Source: Larus michahellis
Taxonomy: Eukaryota > Chordata > Aves > Charadriiformes > Laridae
NCBI RefSeq assembly: GCF_964199755.1
Contig: NC_133914.1
Coordinates: 248,001-312,000, forward strand
DNA: 64,000 bases
Reading direction: 5' to 3'
This document shows positions 24,701-36,700 of this stretch, in pieces. Numbering within the stretch: the first letter of the stretch is position 1; every line of letters starts with the position of its first letter. The position numbers and the translations under genes were made by a program. The notes under the pieces are model-generated. The model did not search any database. It was not told the origin of the DNA and worked only from the letters and a program-made list of their open reading frames with translations.

Positions 24701-27700
24701 GAGGGCTCTGCCCGTCCTGATGGTGGTATCATAGACAGGCTGCTTCCCCCCCAGTGTCTTCTGGAACTCCTGAGAACCGGAGAGAAAACAAAACTGCTTC
24801 AGAAAGCCTGGCCTTGGCTCTCTGAAGATATGTGGTGCTTGTGAAGATCCCCAGCTGAGTGTTTTCCATGGCAGCAGTGGGCATGGACATGCTTCTCCCC
24901 TGTCCTGATGGCAGGGGAGATGTTGCTCTGCTCCCCCTCCCAACGAAGCACCCTTCCACCCAGCGCCCAGCACCAGTCTTGCTTTGGCAAAGCTCTACCT
25001 TGTGCTTGGAGAGCTGGAGCTTGATTTTGTCGGGATCGTTGGAAATCTCCAGCTCTGAGTCCAGGTGATTCTCTGCATCCTCCAGCCAATCAATCAGTTT
25101 CTTCCAAGCTTCATGGAACTGCAAAGAAACAGGAGCAAGTCTGAAACTTAACACTGGTGCTGTCCCTAGTCCCCTTCCAGTCTTGGGACCTCCTCCACTC
25201 CAAGGCTGGCCATACCTTGGGGTCTGTCGCACCCTTCCCACATTTCTCACCTGCTTGGCTCGCTTCCTGGCATCATCAAGAGCCCGTCCTCGCTCCACCG
25301 AGCGCTGGACGACCTTCTCCCAGCGGGACTGGACGCTCACCAGCAGGTTCTTGATCAACACCACGTCCTGCTTTTGACTGAGAAACTTCAGCTGGTTCCC
25401 GGTTTGATCCAGCTCAATGATCCGATCCCGATGAGCATTCACCTCATTGGCAAACACCTGTGAACATCAGAGATGTCCTCTTATCTGCAAGGGAGCCGGA
25501 CGTGCCTGCGAGCAGCCCGTGGGTGCATGAGGGGGATGAGGTACCACCCTTGCTCCCTCCATCCCAGGGAGCCGTTGGGTGCTCGCAGTGCCGGTACCTT
25601 GTGCTCGTCGATCTGGGCCAGCACGGCGTTGAGGATAAGGCTGGCCGGGGGCGCGATGTTCAGGCTCTGCTCGGCCAGCATGAGCCAGTTGATGAAGTCC
25701 TGCAGGGAGTTCTGGAAGTCTGTGGCCAGGGCCAGTGCTTCCTCCAGCTTCGCCTGCCGCAGCAGGGAGGGAGAAAAGGAAGGGGGGAAAAAAAACACAA
25801 CACGGAGGGTGAGAGCTCACGATCTGCGGTTTCGCAGACAGAGGCAGCCTTTGTGTCCCTGACGAAATGTCCCTCTAACAGGAACCTCGTCGCCTCGGCC
25901 CGGGAACGCGACTTGTTTACTAAGGGGAAGGGGTTTCAGTGAAAGCCACTGCTTTCTTTCAAAACAAGAATTGCTGCTGAAAAGGGAGACCTTCATCGGC
26001 ACACGAGCAGCTGTGTCACCCTCAGCTTCCCGAGAAAGGGATCGCCATGGGGAGAGTGGCTCGGTAAATAAGGTGGATGATATTTCGATGGTAACAGCTG
26101 CAGCACCGCAAATTTATTCTGGGCTGAGGCCACCACGTCCCTTGTTTTATCTCATCCCCAGCCAAAAGCCTAGGATGGAGTCAGCTCAGAGGAGGATTTG
26201 GCCTGCTGTCTCGCAGAGGACCAACAAAGCCTGCCTTTCAGAGCTGTGGGAGGTTTCTTCCCACCTCTCCTCTAAATTAACCCAAAACGCAATTCTACTC
26301 TCATTTCCTGTGCGATTTAACCAACTGTGACGACTATCTAGGAAAAAAAACCCAACAGATTGGTGCTCAGACAGCAGCATCTGGAAGACAAAACTCAACG
26401 TGCACAACCAAGAGAGAGGTTGCCTATAAAAAAACCCCTCCCAGCCTTCCTCTCTCCAGCCCTGACCGGCTCCATCCTGGGAAAGCAGAGCACGTGCTGC
26501 CAGAGCAGCCTACGGGACCAGGGTGGACGGCGTCTCTCCATCAACGCTACCTTTCTCTCCTCCATCTTGGTGCTGACCAGACACCACTTCTGCTCCAGCA
26601 GCGCTACGCTCTGCTCTGTCTTCGAGCCAGAGCCGGAGTCGTCGCGGTTCAGCAGCATCAGTCGCCCCTTGGCCAGCAGCTGGCTGTAGACATCCTCCTT
26701 GGCTTTCAGCTGCCCGTACAGCTCCTGCGAGGGAGGCAGCACCGACGAGTTAGACAAAGGAAGAGCTCGGAAAGGGGCCACGACTTGCCGTGACTCAGGG
26801 TGATGAGAAAATTAGGTTCAGGGCAGGCAGCAAAGTGACAGCAGTGCGTCACTTTGAGCGGAGAAAGGTGGTTAAGCGCAAAATTATCAGTAAGAAGAGC
26901 AGAGAAGCACTCTTCTTCCCGTCAGATAAAAAAGGGAGAAGTTTTGATGCTGATATTTGACAGACAGGAGATTGATGAAATAAAAGCACTAAAAATCTCT
27001 CTTAAGAAATTACCATGTGGGCATTGAGTTGTTCCCGGGCAGTTTCTGGCAGACCTCCTGTGGGTTTCGATGCCGACAATTGGCTCTCCATCCTTGTTAG
27101 CCACAGGAGGAAGTCTTCAATCTCACCATGGAAACCCTGGGCCTGTTCAGGAACATATAATCGGCCACAGATCAGATGACATCAGCCACCATTGATCATG
27201 CGCCAGGATTAACGCCGTGTTTGCTTCAAAACCAGATAAAGAGGCAAAGCTGGATGCACCAGCGCGTTAAGGAGGTTTTTACATGGTATGTCCTTAACTA
27301 CGAGGGTGTGCCTGGTCCCTGACGTGCCTCTGGGCAGGCACCGAACTGCTCCAGGACTAAGAGTTACGTGAAAAACTTGCATAAAAAAATCCCACTGTCT
27401 CTCTCTCTTTCCCCCTTCATTTCCACCCAAAGCGAAGGGGGAAGCGGACCCTCAGCGGTAATCCACTGCATAGGGGGGTACCCCCGACGCGGCTCCCCGA
27501 CCTGCTGGAGCGTGGACTGCAGCTGCTGCTCCCTCTCCTCCGTCTTCTGCAGCACCGATTCCCAACACGAGTTCAGCTTCTCCAGGCGGTTTCGCAGGCT
27601 GCTGGCATCGTCCCCTGCGCTCGATTCCAGCAGCTCATTGCCCGCTTTGTTCACTGTCTCCACAGTTGCTTGGTGGGCCAGGACATCGTTCTTCAGCACC

Positions 27701-30700
27701 TACAGGAGATGTATTGGGCAAACGTTGGACACCTCTCAAACTCCCTGTTAACTCCTGCGCGCTCTCACGGACTTGAACCTACCCAAACCCTTCATGAGAA
27801 ATAAAATCGTTCAATGGGAATAGACTAAAAATGGACCTGGAGTGGGAGTACTCACATGGTGCTTCGCCAGTTCAACCTCAATGACTTTTGGGTCTCCGTT
27901 GATGGGTTTTTGTGCGTCCAGCAGTTCCTCGGTGTGGGTCAGCCAGGCCATCAGCTCTGCCAACGCGTGCTGGAACTGCCCGAGTGCCAGGAGAGCGGCT
28001 TCTAACTTATGCTGGGCAAGGACAGGGATGGAAAAGGCAAGTTTGAGTCAGGAAGCAGGTGGAGCATCCCAGCGAGCTCCAACCCTGCGCTTGTAGAGCC
28101 CAGATCTCCTCTCTACCTGTCTGTGAGCAATTTTCTCGCCCAAATTCTCCCAGAGATGTTTCAGCTCTGTCAGTGGTTCCTTTATGATGTCTCTGTCTGT
28201 CTCATCTGCAGCTTTTTTTAGCATCAGTTCACCTTGGTGATTAAGCTTTTCCATCTCAATCTGCTGCTGGTAAACCTCCATTTTAAACTCCTGCCAAAAC
28301 AAGCAGGACAAAAACCAGAACAAAATGAATCACTGGAGAGCGAGCTCTGCGATGCAAAGCCAGCACGGGAGAACTGGTCCCGCTCCGCCCACGTACCTTC
28401 ATCTCGTTCATTTGCTCCTTAACCGTGCTGAGGTCAGTGCCGACGGGAGACATGTTGCAGAGCTTGATGACGGCGTTATCCAACCAGTCAAACATGGCCT
28501 GGAAGGAGCACGGACACCATTAGCAAAGGGAACGGCAAAGCGTCTTCACCCCGCAGCTGGTCAGGGAAATGGGGCTGGTGACTCCATCATCCCGCAACCG
28601 TGAAACTTGGCTTTTGGGGCAGAGATGCCCGCTTGGCCAGCGCACGCTTTTGCAAGCTCTTTCCTCCCCTCTCCTGCTTCCAAGATAAGGAGCTGAGAGC
28701 AGCCAGGCTCATCCTGCTGCTTCGTGCAGAAATTAAGAGAGATTTGGGAAGACAAACACAACCAAATATCTACTTTTCCTTGGAGATGGTTGTTGAGCTC
28801 AGGCTCTAACAGAGGTGGCAAACACTTGCCCAGGAGTCATCTTCTGCTCTGCATTAGTGCAAATCCCAGTACAACTCCAGGGAGAGGACTTGCAGTGGTG
28901 TTCCCAAGGTCTACCCAGCCCACACGAACAGCCCTGTCCCTTACTTGAAGTGTATCTTGGTACTGCACAGCCGACTGCATGGCTTCTTCAAGCTTTTCAA
29001 GCCTCTCCTTCCACGTTTTGTTTAGATTTTCCCACGCGTTGTTCATCTGCGGAACACAAGATCGCCCACAAAATTCGTTAGGCTCTTCTATCGGAGCTCC
29101 CACTTGCTCCTACCTGATTTTATCTGAAGGAGAGGTGGCTGGTTTTCCTACCTCATCAATGCTCTTTTTCACTTCTGGTTTCTCAGTTTCGCCACAGGCA
29201 AAAATTAAATCAGTTCCGAGGAGGCGGATGAACTCCAGCTCTTCATGCAAGCCGTCTGTCTCTTCTTTAATAGTCTGCATGTAACACAGTGACAAAAGGA
29301 AAATGGTTATTATTAAACGCTCTTCCAAAATTGCCCCATGAACAGGAGGGCTACAGCACAGAGAGTCCTTCCTGCTCTGGTGTCCTCGCCCTGGCCGACA
29401 GCCCAACGCCAGACCCCAGGACAAGGTTACAGGGCATTGCCACCACCAACCCGGTCTGCTCCCACCGCTGGCTGCTGTGGCAATGCTGCCGCGTGGGGGG
29501 ACTAAAATAAGAACACCTGTATTTAGCCTGCTGTGCGCCCGCACTGCCTGGCTGAAGATGCTGTTTACAAGAGATGTTCTGTTTACAGGAGTGCTTTGTC
29601 AACATAGGAATTAGTTTCTGAGACTCAAAAGTTGCAAACTGAAGTCAGAATGGTTATAAAAAGGAAACAGCAAGGACAAACTTAGCAAAGCATAAAGAAA
29701 CATCCCTGCTCTCCGAGGTCCAAGTCAAGTCAAATCCACCTGGAGTGGCTTTCACCACTTATTTGAAATAACGAAACAACCGCACACAAATCCAAGCCCA
29801 TCCAGCTTTATACGTATCTCCGGTCTAACCAAAATCTAAATATACGCTTCCCACGCTAGACAGCTCTCGGATGCCTTCGACTCAGACTGGGAGCAGAACC
29901 ATGCACGCTTCCACATCACTCAAAACAAGTGGGCACACAACTCTGGCCACACGCTTGATAAGCTTCCCAAAACAGTAGCAGATAAAGCGATTTAAGCATA
30001 ATTTCCTTGTCTGGAACAGGGGGTGGTGGCGGTGGGGAGGGATATGTGAAATACACTTCTGTTTTTTCTCCTTGCTGTTCCAAATTGCAATGGAAATAAC
30101 ATTTCATAATCCAACTGACTGCCTACAAAACTGTTTTACAGCCACTTGTGGCCGTGATCACATCTCAGATCTGTCCCAATTCATCTGACAAGGTGGGTGC
30201 AGACAGGTTCCATACAGGGGTACAGTCCCATGGTCCTCACCTCCGCTGCTTCCACCTGCTGCTTGATGATGGAGGGGTCAATGCCTGGGCTCTCCAGGTC
30301 GTGAACGATTTCCTGTGTGTCTTTGATGGTGGTCAGGAGGGCTGCCATGTCGTACCAGAACTTCTCTGCAAGCTCCAGGACATCAACGAACTTCATTTCA
30401 CGTTCCTCCGACCGAGCTTTGATGTCTTCCCAGAAGAAGACCATCTGATCCAACTTATCCTGGATTACTAAGGAAGGAATGAAAACATTCAGTGAAGAAA
30501 AAAACCTTTTTACAACCAAAAGCATTTTGCAAACACTTTCCATAGCCAACAAAATATTCAAATGGGAATTAGAGATGACCAGGACTATCAGAGCATTAAC
30601 TCAGAGATACTGAGGGACATGAGAAACTCCAGCTTGCAGAAATAAAGCCTTTATTTATGCGCAGGCAAGCTGAGGGCAAATTTGCCCACACACCCTCCTC

Positions 30701-33700
30701 CAACGAACCTCTGTTTGGGCCACCTCTAGCGTGAAGTCTACGCTCACTCAGTCCATGAGTTGGCTGTTGGGCTGCCAAGAAAGGTGCCAATTAGTGCCAA
30801 TCGCGGTGACAGGTCTTTTTGTGCGGGGGGATGTTCCTTCCCTCCATTAGATGCTGAATTGACACCAACAAATCATTTCACAGGGGCCACCAACAGCTAC
30901 CACAAGAGACCAGCTCAGGGTGATGGCTCAGCTCGGCTGAGCTGAAACCTCTGCCTAAGCAACCACAAACACTCCTTTCTCCTCTGGCAGATACCACCCT
31001 GTCTGCTCCAGATGGAAGCAGGCACCAGATGGAAGCGTGCCAAGGACTCATCCTTCCTCCTAAGGCCAGGAGACCCTTCAGAATACACCCCTGGGACATC
31101 AAAGTCTCCCCCCGCCTGGTGATGGAGCCCAGCAAGCACCTCCTGTTAAATACACGCAGAGATACCTTTTGCTGCCAGGTCCTTGTCCGCTCCCTGCGAT
31201 CGCCCGATCAGCTCTTCCCCACGGCGTTTCAGAGCCTCGAAGGAGGGCTGCAGCTTCTCCAGCTCCACTGTGGCGTTTTTGTTCTCGCTGATGCACTCCC
31301 GGATCTTATCGACCTCGGCAGGGATGAGGGGCGGCATGCGCAGGCGGGAGGAGAGGGTCTCCAGCGTCTCCAGCATGGGCTCGATCTTATCGTGGAACTG
31401 GAGAAGACCAAGTCCATTAGGGCGGGCGAGATGAGATTAAGCAACGCGGCATCGCTCCCTGCGTGTGCGAGAGCCCTCAGCGCTGCACCCAGCGGCCTCT
31501 CGGGGAGGACAAACATGGCCTTGCGACAGCAATTAAACCTGCAGCCTCCCGTTCACGCCTGCCTCTGCCCTCCTTGACGCCAACGGCCCCAGGCTGCACC
31601 AGCTCGAACCATATACCAGCCGCACAGACTTGCAGAGCCGGCACAGGCAACTGGGAACCAAACACGGCAGCGATTTGTCACCAGATTCAACCCTATAAAA
31701 TTCACATTTTTTGACTGCCGTCCCGCCTCTCAGCGCGGCAAGAGAACCCAATCCCAGTTCTTTGAGCATCTGTGCAAAGACGCTGCTGGGAAAGCGCCCG
31801 TGTTTGGTGCTGGTGGAAATCTCCACTCGGTGCAACGCCAGCAAGAAAAAAAACCACCCCGGCAGCGTCAGCGGGAGATGGTGGAAGGCTGCATGCACAC
31901 GGGGAGGAGCGAGGTGCCACGGAGCCGGGGCTTCAACAAAAGCAGAACCAGAAAGCCAAGAGTGAGAGAGGAAGGGTGGCGGGGAGGGTCTAGCAGGGTT
32001 TGTTACTATTCTTTTGGAAAAGTCAACTTTGGCCTTAAAGTTCCCAAACCATCTCTGCTGGTGAGAAGGACAGCTCTGCACTCTGCTGCCAGCTCAGGTC
32101 CCTTCTCTGAAGGCCACCAGCATCGGCCAAGTCCCAGGCTCCAACAGCAGAGAGGAGGGGGGCTCTCGCTCCAAAGTTGATCCCAGACACGCTGGCTCGG
32201 CCAACAAGCAGGAGCAAACCGGCAAGTGCAGCTAGAGCAGAAAGCTCTGCGCATCCGTGTAAACCACTCCGAAAAAGCAAAACCTCTGCTTTGCAGGAAG
32301 CATTCCCAGCCGAAGCTGGCCACGGCTGAGACCAGGCAACAACGCAACAAAAGCCATCTCAGAAATGGGATTTCAGGCCCCCGGAGTTAAATTTGAAGCG
32401 TGTTCTGCTGAGCTGTGCGTGGACCAGGAACAAAAGTCCGGGTGTAAACTAGAATCAGCCCAAAGAAAGAGCGTAAACGACCATGTGTGGTGGTGGGGCT
32501 TACCTCCGTAATCTGCAATGGTGGGACGCAGTCAACACAAGAATGAAATGGGACCATGTGGGGAGGACGGGCACAGGCAGCAACACACACAGATAACACA
32601 TTCCACAATGGGAGTGAGAGATGAGACGGGAGGGGGATGTGGGGGGAAAAACTCGGAGTTAATACAAGTGCAAACCAAGAGAAGTGACTACACAATACAG
32701 GAATAAAAAAAAAAATAAACACCCAGACATGACAAAAACCAACTGTGCTACGGTAACACAGGGTGAAATGAAACAAAACTAGGGGTCATAAACCCTCAGC
32801 AGCAGAAACCCTGCACCCCCTTTTGGACTTTAGCACCTACAGTCTCTGCCCTTCCTTTTGTATCTCTGCTCCTGCAGTCACCGACCTTCTCTGGAGATGC
32901 CCAGACCCTGGAGATGACCGTTAACTCTCCCATACAAAGGATCCCGTGGACGTTCGCTGCACACGCAGCTTATCAGAAATGGAACCTATCTCTCCGAGCT
33001 CTTTAAAGAGGCTCTCCGGGCCCTTCCAACCTTGGGTGGATGCCAAAACAGCCCGTTTGAACGAGCATCATTATTGAGGCTGTAAAAATTTATTATGCTA
33101 TTTACTATGTCAAGATTCAAACCCTTTCACCCCTCCTTTCGCAGCCAGCGCTGAGTGGCAGGAAACTACCCTGGAGGTGTCTGACCACGCTGTGCCTTAT
33201 AAAGGGTTTTTACGATCGTAACGCTCAGAATAAAACCACATTTCAAAGCTTCCCCCTAGGGGACTGCGATAAGAAGACTCTTTTCACCCCAGCGTACCTG
33301 GGTGGACTGCGAGACGGCTTCGTCGAGGGCGAGAGCCCGCTGGCACACCTCCTCCTTGATTTTGGCATACATGGCCTCGGCCGTCGAGTATTTTTTCTGC
33401 ACCATCTCCCCTTCCTCGGGGTTGAGGTCCTTGAGCTGTGGTCCGATTTTCAGCAGCTTGTCAATATGAGGCTTATGCTCAGCAATGGACTCTCTCAGTT
33501 GCTAGGAAATAGGAGGTGGGGGGGGAAATAAAAAATTTGTTTAGAAATCTATTGAAAGCTGCTGCCTATTTATTTCACGCAACACTCCAAAAGCAGCGAT
33601 CATATCTGGTAGTGAGCTCGCACCGCCGATTTCTTGACCCAGCATCTGCCACGCACATGGCACTCAGCTCTTCCTAACATGGCCACGGCTCGGCACACGC

Positions 33701-36700
33701 CGGCACATCGCCCGGCACGGGCCCTTCCCAAGACGGCCGGCTCCTCACCCTCCCCACGGCCCCAGGGGGGACACCACTGAGAAAACTCACTTTGCAGCTT
33801 TCTACCCTAAAAGCACAAAGCCATTTTCCCTGCCACAATCAGGCGGGAGATCCGAAGGCAGCCAAGGCTCCCTTGGGTGCAATCTGTATTTTAGTAAGAA
33901 GTGCTCCAACGTAACTAGTGATTTCCACATGGTAGGCTCACGGCACGTTTGTATTACACCGGAAGGATCCCCAAAAAGAAGAGAACGGGGAAAAAAAAGT
34001 CATAAAAAAAATCATAAAAGAGGTACTTTTGCCCCTGTGAGAACTGCGTCTCTGTTTAAGTAGAGGAACCAACGGTGCAGGAGATGCCAACGCCGCGTCC
34101 TCTTACCCTCATGTCCTCCTGCTGCTGCTTGAGCTGCTCGTGATCGATGGCCGGGGGGGGCAGCTGGGAGATGAGGGTTTGTGTCTCCTCAATCCACGGG
34201 TTCAGCTCCTCGTAGGTCTCCCAGAACTGGTTGACCAGGACCTGGGCGCGCTCCAAGCGTGCGTAGCGCTCCGAGTTGAGCTGGCTGACGGCTTCGTACT
34301 GCTGCACCAGGGACTCGGTTTTCTCCTAAAAAGAGAGGGAGGGGGGTTACAGCCAGGGGTGCAAAAGGGGCCAGGAAAAGCGCCAGCTGCACGCTGCGAG
34401 CTGGAGGAGCAGGAGGTGCCTTTGGTGGCCTTCCACGCACGCAAGCTGTAATTCCAATTAAAGCAGCCTCAGAAATCTCCGCTATCCCTCCCCCCCCATC
34501 CCCAAACACTGCAATAAAAATATGCAATAAAGGAGAGTAATAAATGTAAAGAGATTTCTGCTAACACTGGTGGGAAATACTAAAGACGGAGTAATTTTAA
34601 ACTACTTCTGCCTGTGCATTCGCCTCCCTCCCCTCGCTGTCCCCCCCGTCGTAGTAAATAGCAGAGGGAGGCTCACCTGGAGAACAGCTTTTTGTTCCTC
34701 CCCACACGTCCCAAAGATCTCATTGCGCTGGCTGAACAGTTCATCCATAGAGTCTTTGTGCCGAATAATGTCGATGGAAAAAGCCTGCAGAAAGGAAACG
34801 TCCAAAGAAAGGAAAGAAATCAGAGCCGAGCCCAACCTCTCCCCCCAGCCCATCCGCGGGACCCTCCTGCCTGTGCCAGCCGCCGCAGAGACCATGCAAA
34901 ACTCAGCACAAGTGTCCTGTGGCACACTGAAAATCTGGCTGAAAATGCAGATTAACACATGTTTTTATCATGACTCATCTACATCAACCTCTCTCTTTCA
35001 AAGGCCTGAAAACAGCTCTTAAAACGAGGTATCAGTCAACTTCCACACCCAGGGCCCTCACCGGAGGAAAAGCTCCCCCATCCCTTCGTTAGCAAACACG
35101 TTAACCCCCTTACCAATAACTTTCCCATTCCCAAGATCCCACAACAGTGGGAAGCCAAGCCAAGCTCAATTTAACTTAATGCTTGATGTTTCAGTCCCCC
35201 TCCCTTATAACAATGTCTTATTTTTCTTTTTTTTTTTTTAAAAAATCCAATAAGCCTGTACGCTGCTCTGATTGCCGAGGCTGGTAAGAGAAGAAAAGGG
35301 CCGTTTATTTAAAGTGCACGTTCTTTCAGGCATGAGCTCATCTCAAAGATGTTAAAAAAAAAAACAAAACAAAACAACCCAGAGTCTCTTTGTTCCACGT
35401 CTGGCTGCCGGGAGGGAAGCGAGGAGTCCCCCACTGCAAGGAACAATGAGCAAAAAGCAAACGTAAAACGCACCCTCATTAATCAATATATACATTTCTC
35501 TAAACCCTTCCCATGCCAGCACCTGCAATATCCAGATAGGGCTCGCTCCGGCAGCCACAGGGAACGCCTTGGGAAGGAGCAGCTCTCGTGGGGAGTCCAG
35601 GCAAGAGCACCCATCCAGCCCTCAACAGCCGTGCAAAGGTTTCGGCAAACAGACAGGAGGCTTTTTCCTTTAGAAGCCAAACACTTCGTTTCTCTAAATC
35701 CTCTCTCTCCCTCGGTTTTTCCCTTTTACTTACCAAGGACAAGCGTTGTGTCTCTCCTGGTGCTCTGGGCTCACCATCACAAACCCCAGGGTAAAGCTGC
35801 CCACCCCAAAAACCCCAGCCCGTCCCCCAGACCCCGTCCCCTCTCGCTGCCCGCCCCGTCCCCCAGCAGCGACTGCGCACGGACCTTCTGCACCTGCAGC
35901 TGAGCCGTTGTCTGGTCCTGCTCCAGGCGGATGGGACCGAGGGCCATCAGCTTCCGATTGGTCTCGGCCACCCAGGCCAGCTCTGCGTCGGCCGCCTGCT
36001 CGTACTGGCACAGGGGAGAGGACAGGCGGCACCGGTTAGCGATGGCACCCAGGATGGAGCACACAGCAAGTTGGGGACGGTGGAAGACATGGGGACGGGG
36101 GGGATGTGGGGACAGCGGGACGCAGGGGACGAACATCTCGCTTGCTTGCGCAGAGGCAGGGAGGAGAAGGCTGGATCGGGGCAACCCCGGGGATGGAGAG
36201 CAGCCCTGCCCAGAAGGACTTGGGGCTACTGGGGGATGAAAAGCTGGCCATGGGCCGGCAACATGCGCTGGCAGCCCAGAAACCCCCTGCATCCCGGGCT
36301 GTATCCCCAGCAGCGTGGGCAGGGGGACGAGGGGGGGGAGTCTGCCCCTCTGCTCCGCTCTGGGAGACCCCCCTGTAGTGCTGCCTCCAGCGCTGGGGAC
36401 ATCAGGAGGACACGGAGCTGTTGGAGCGGGGCCAGAGGAGGCCCCGGAGATGCTGGGAGGGCTGGAGCCCCTCTGCTGTGGGGACAGGCTGAGAGAGCTG
36501 GGGGGGTTCAGCCTGGAGAAGAGAAGGCGCCGGGGAGACCTTCCAGCCCCTTCCAGTCCCTAAAGGGGCTCCAGGAAAGAAAGGGACACCTATTTTACAC
36601 AATCATTTTCCTTGTGCGTTCAACTTCACGGAGTCAGCGCTCAAAGCCAGTGAGGGCAATTATTCAGAGCGCTCCCAGCTTCCAGTCCATGCAGAACAAA

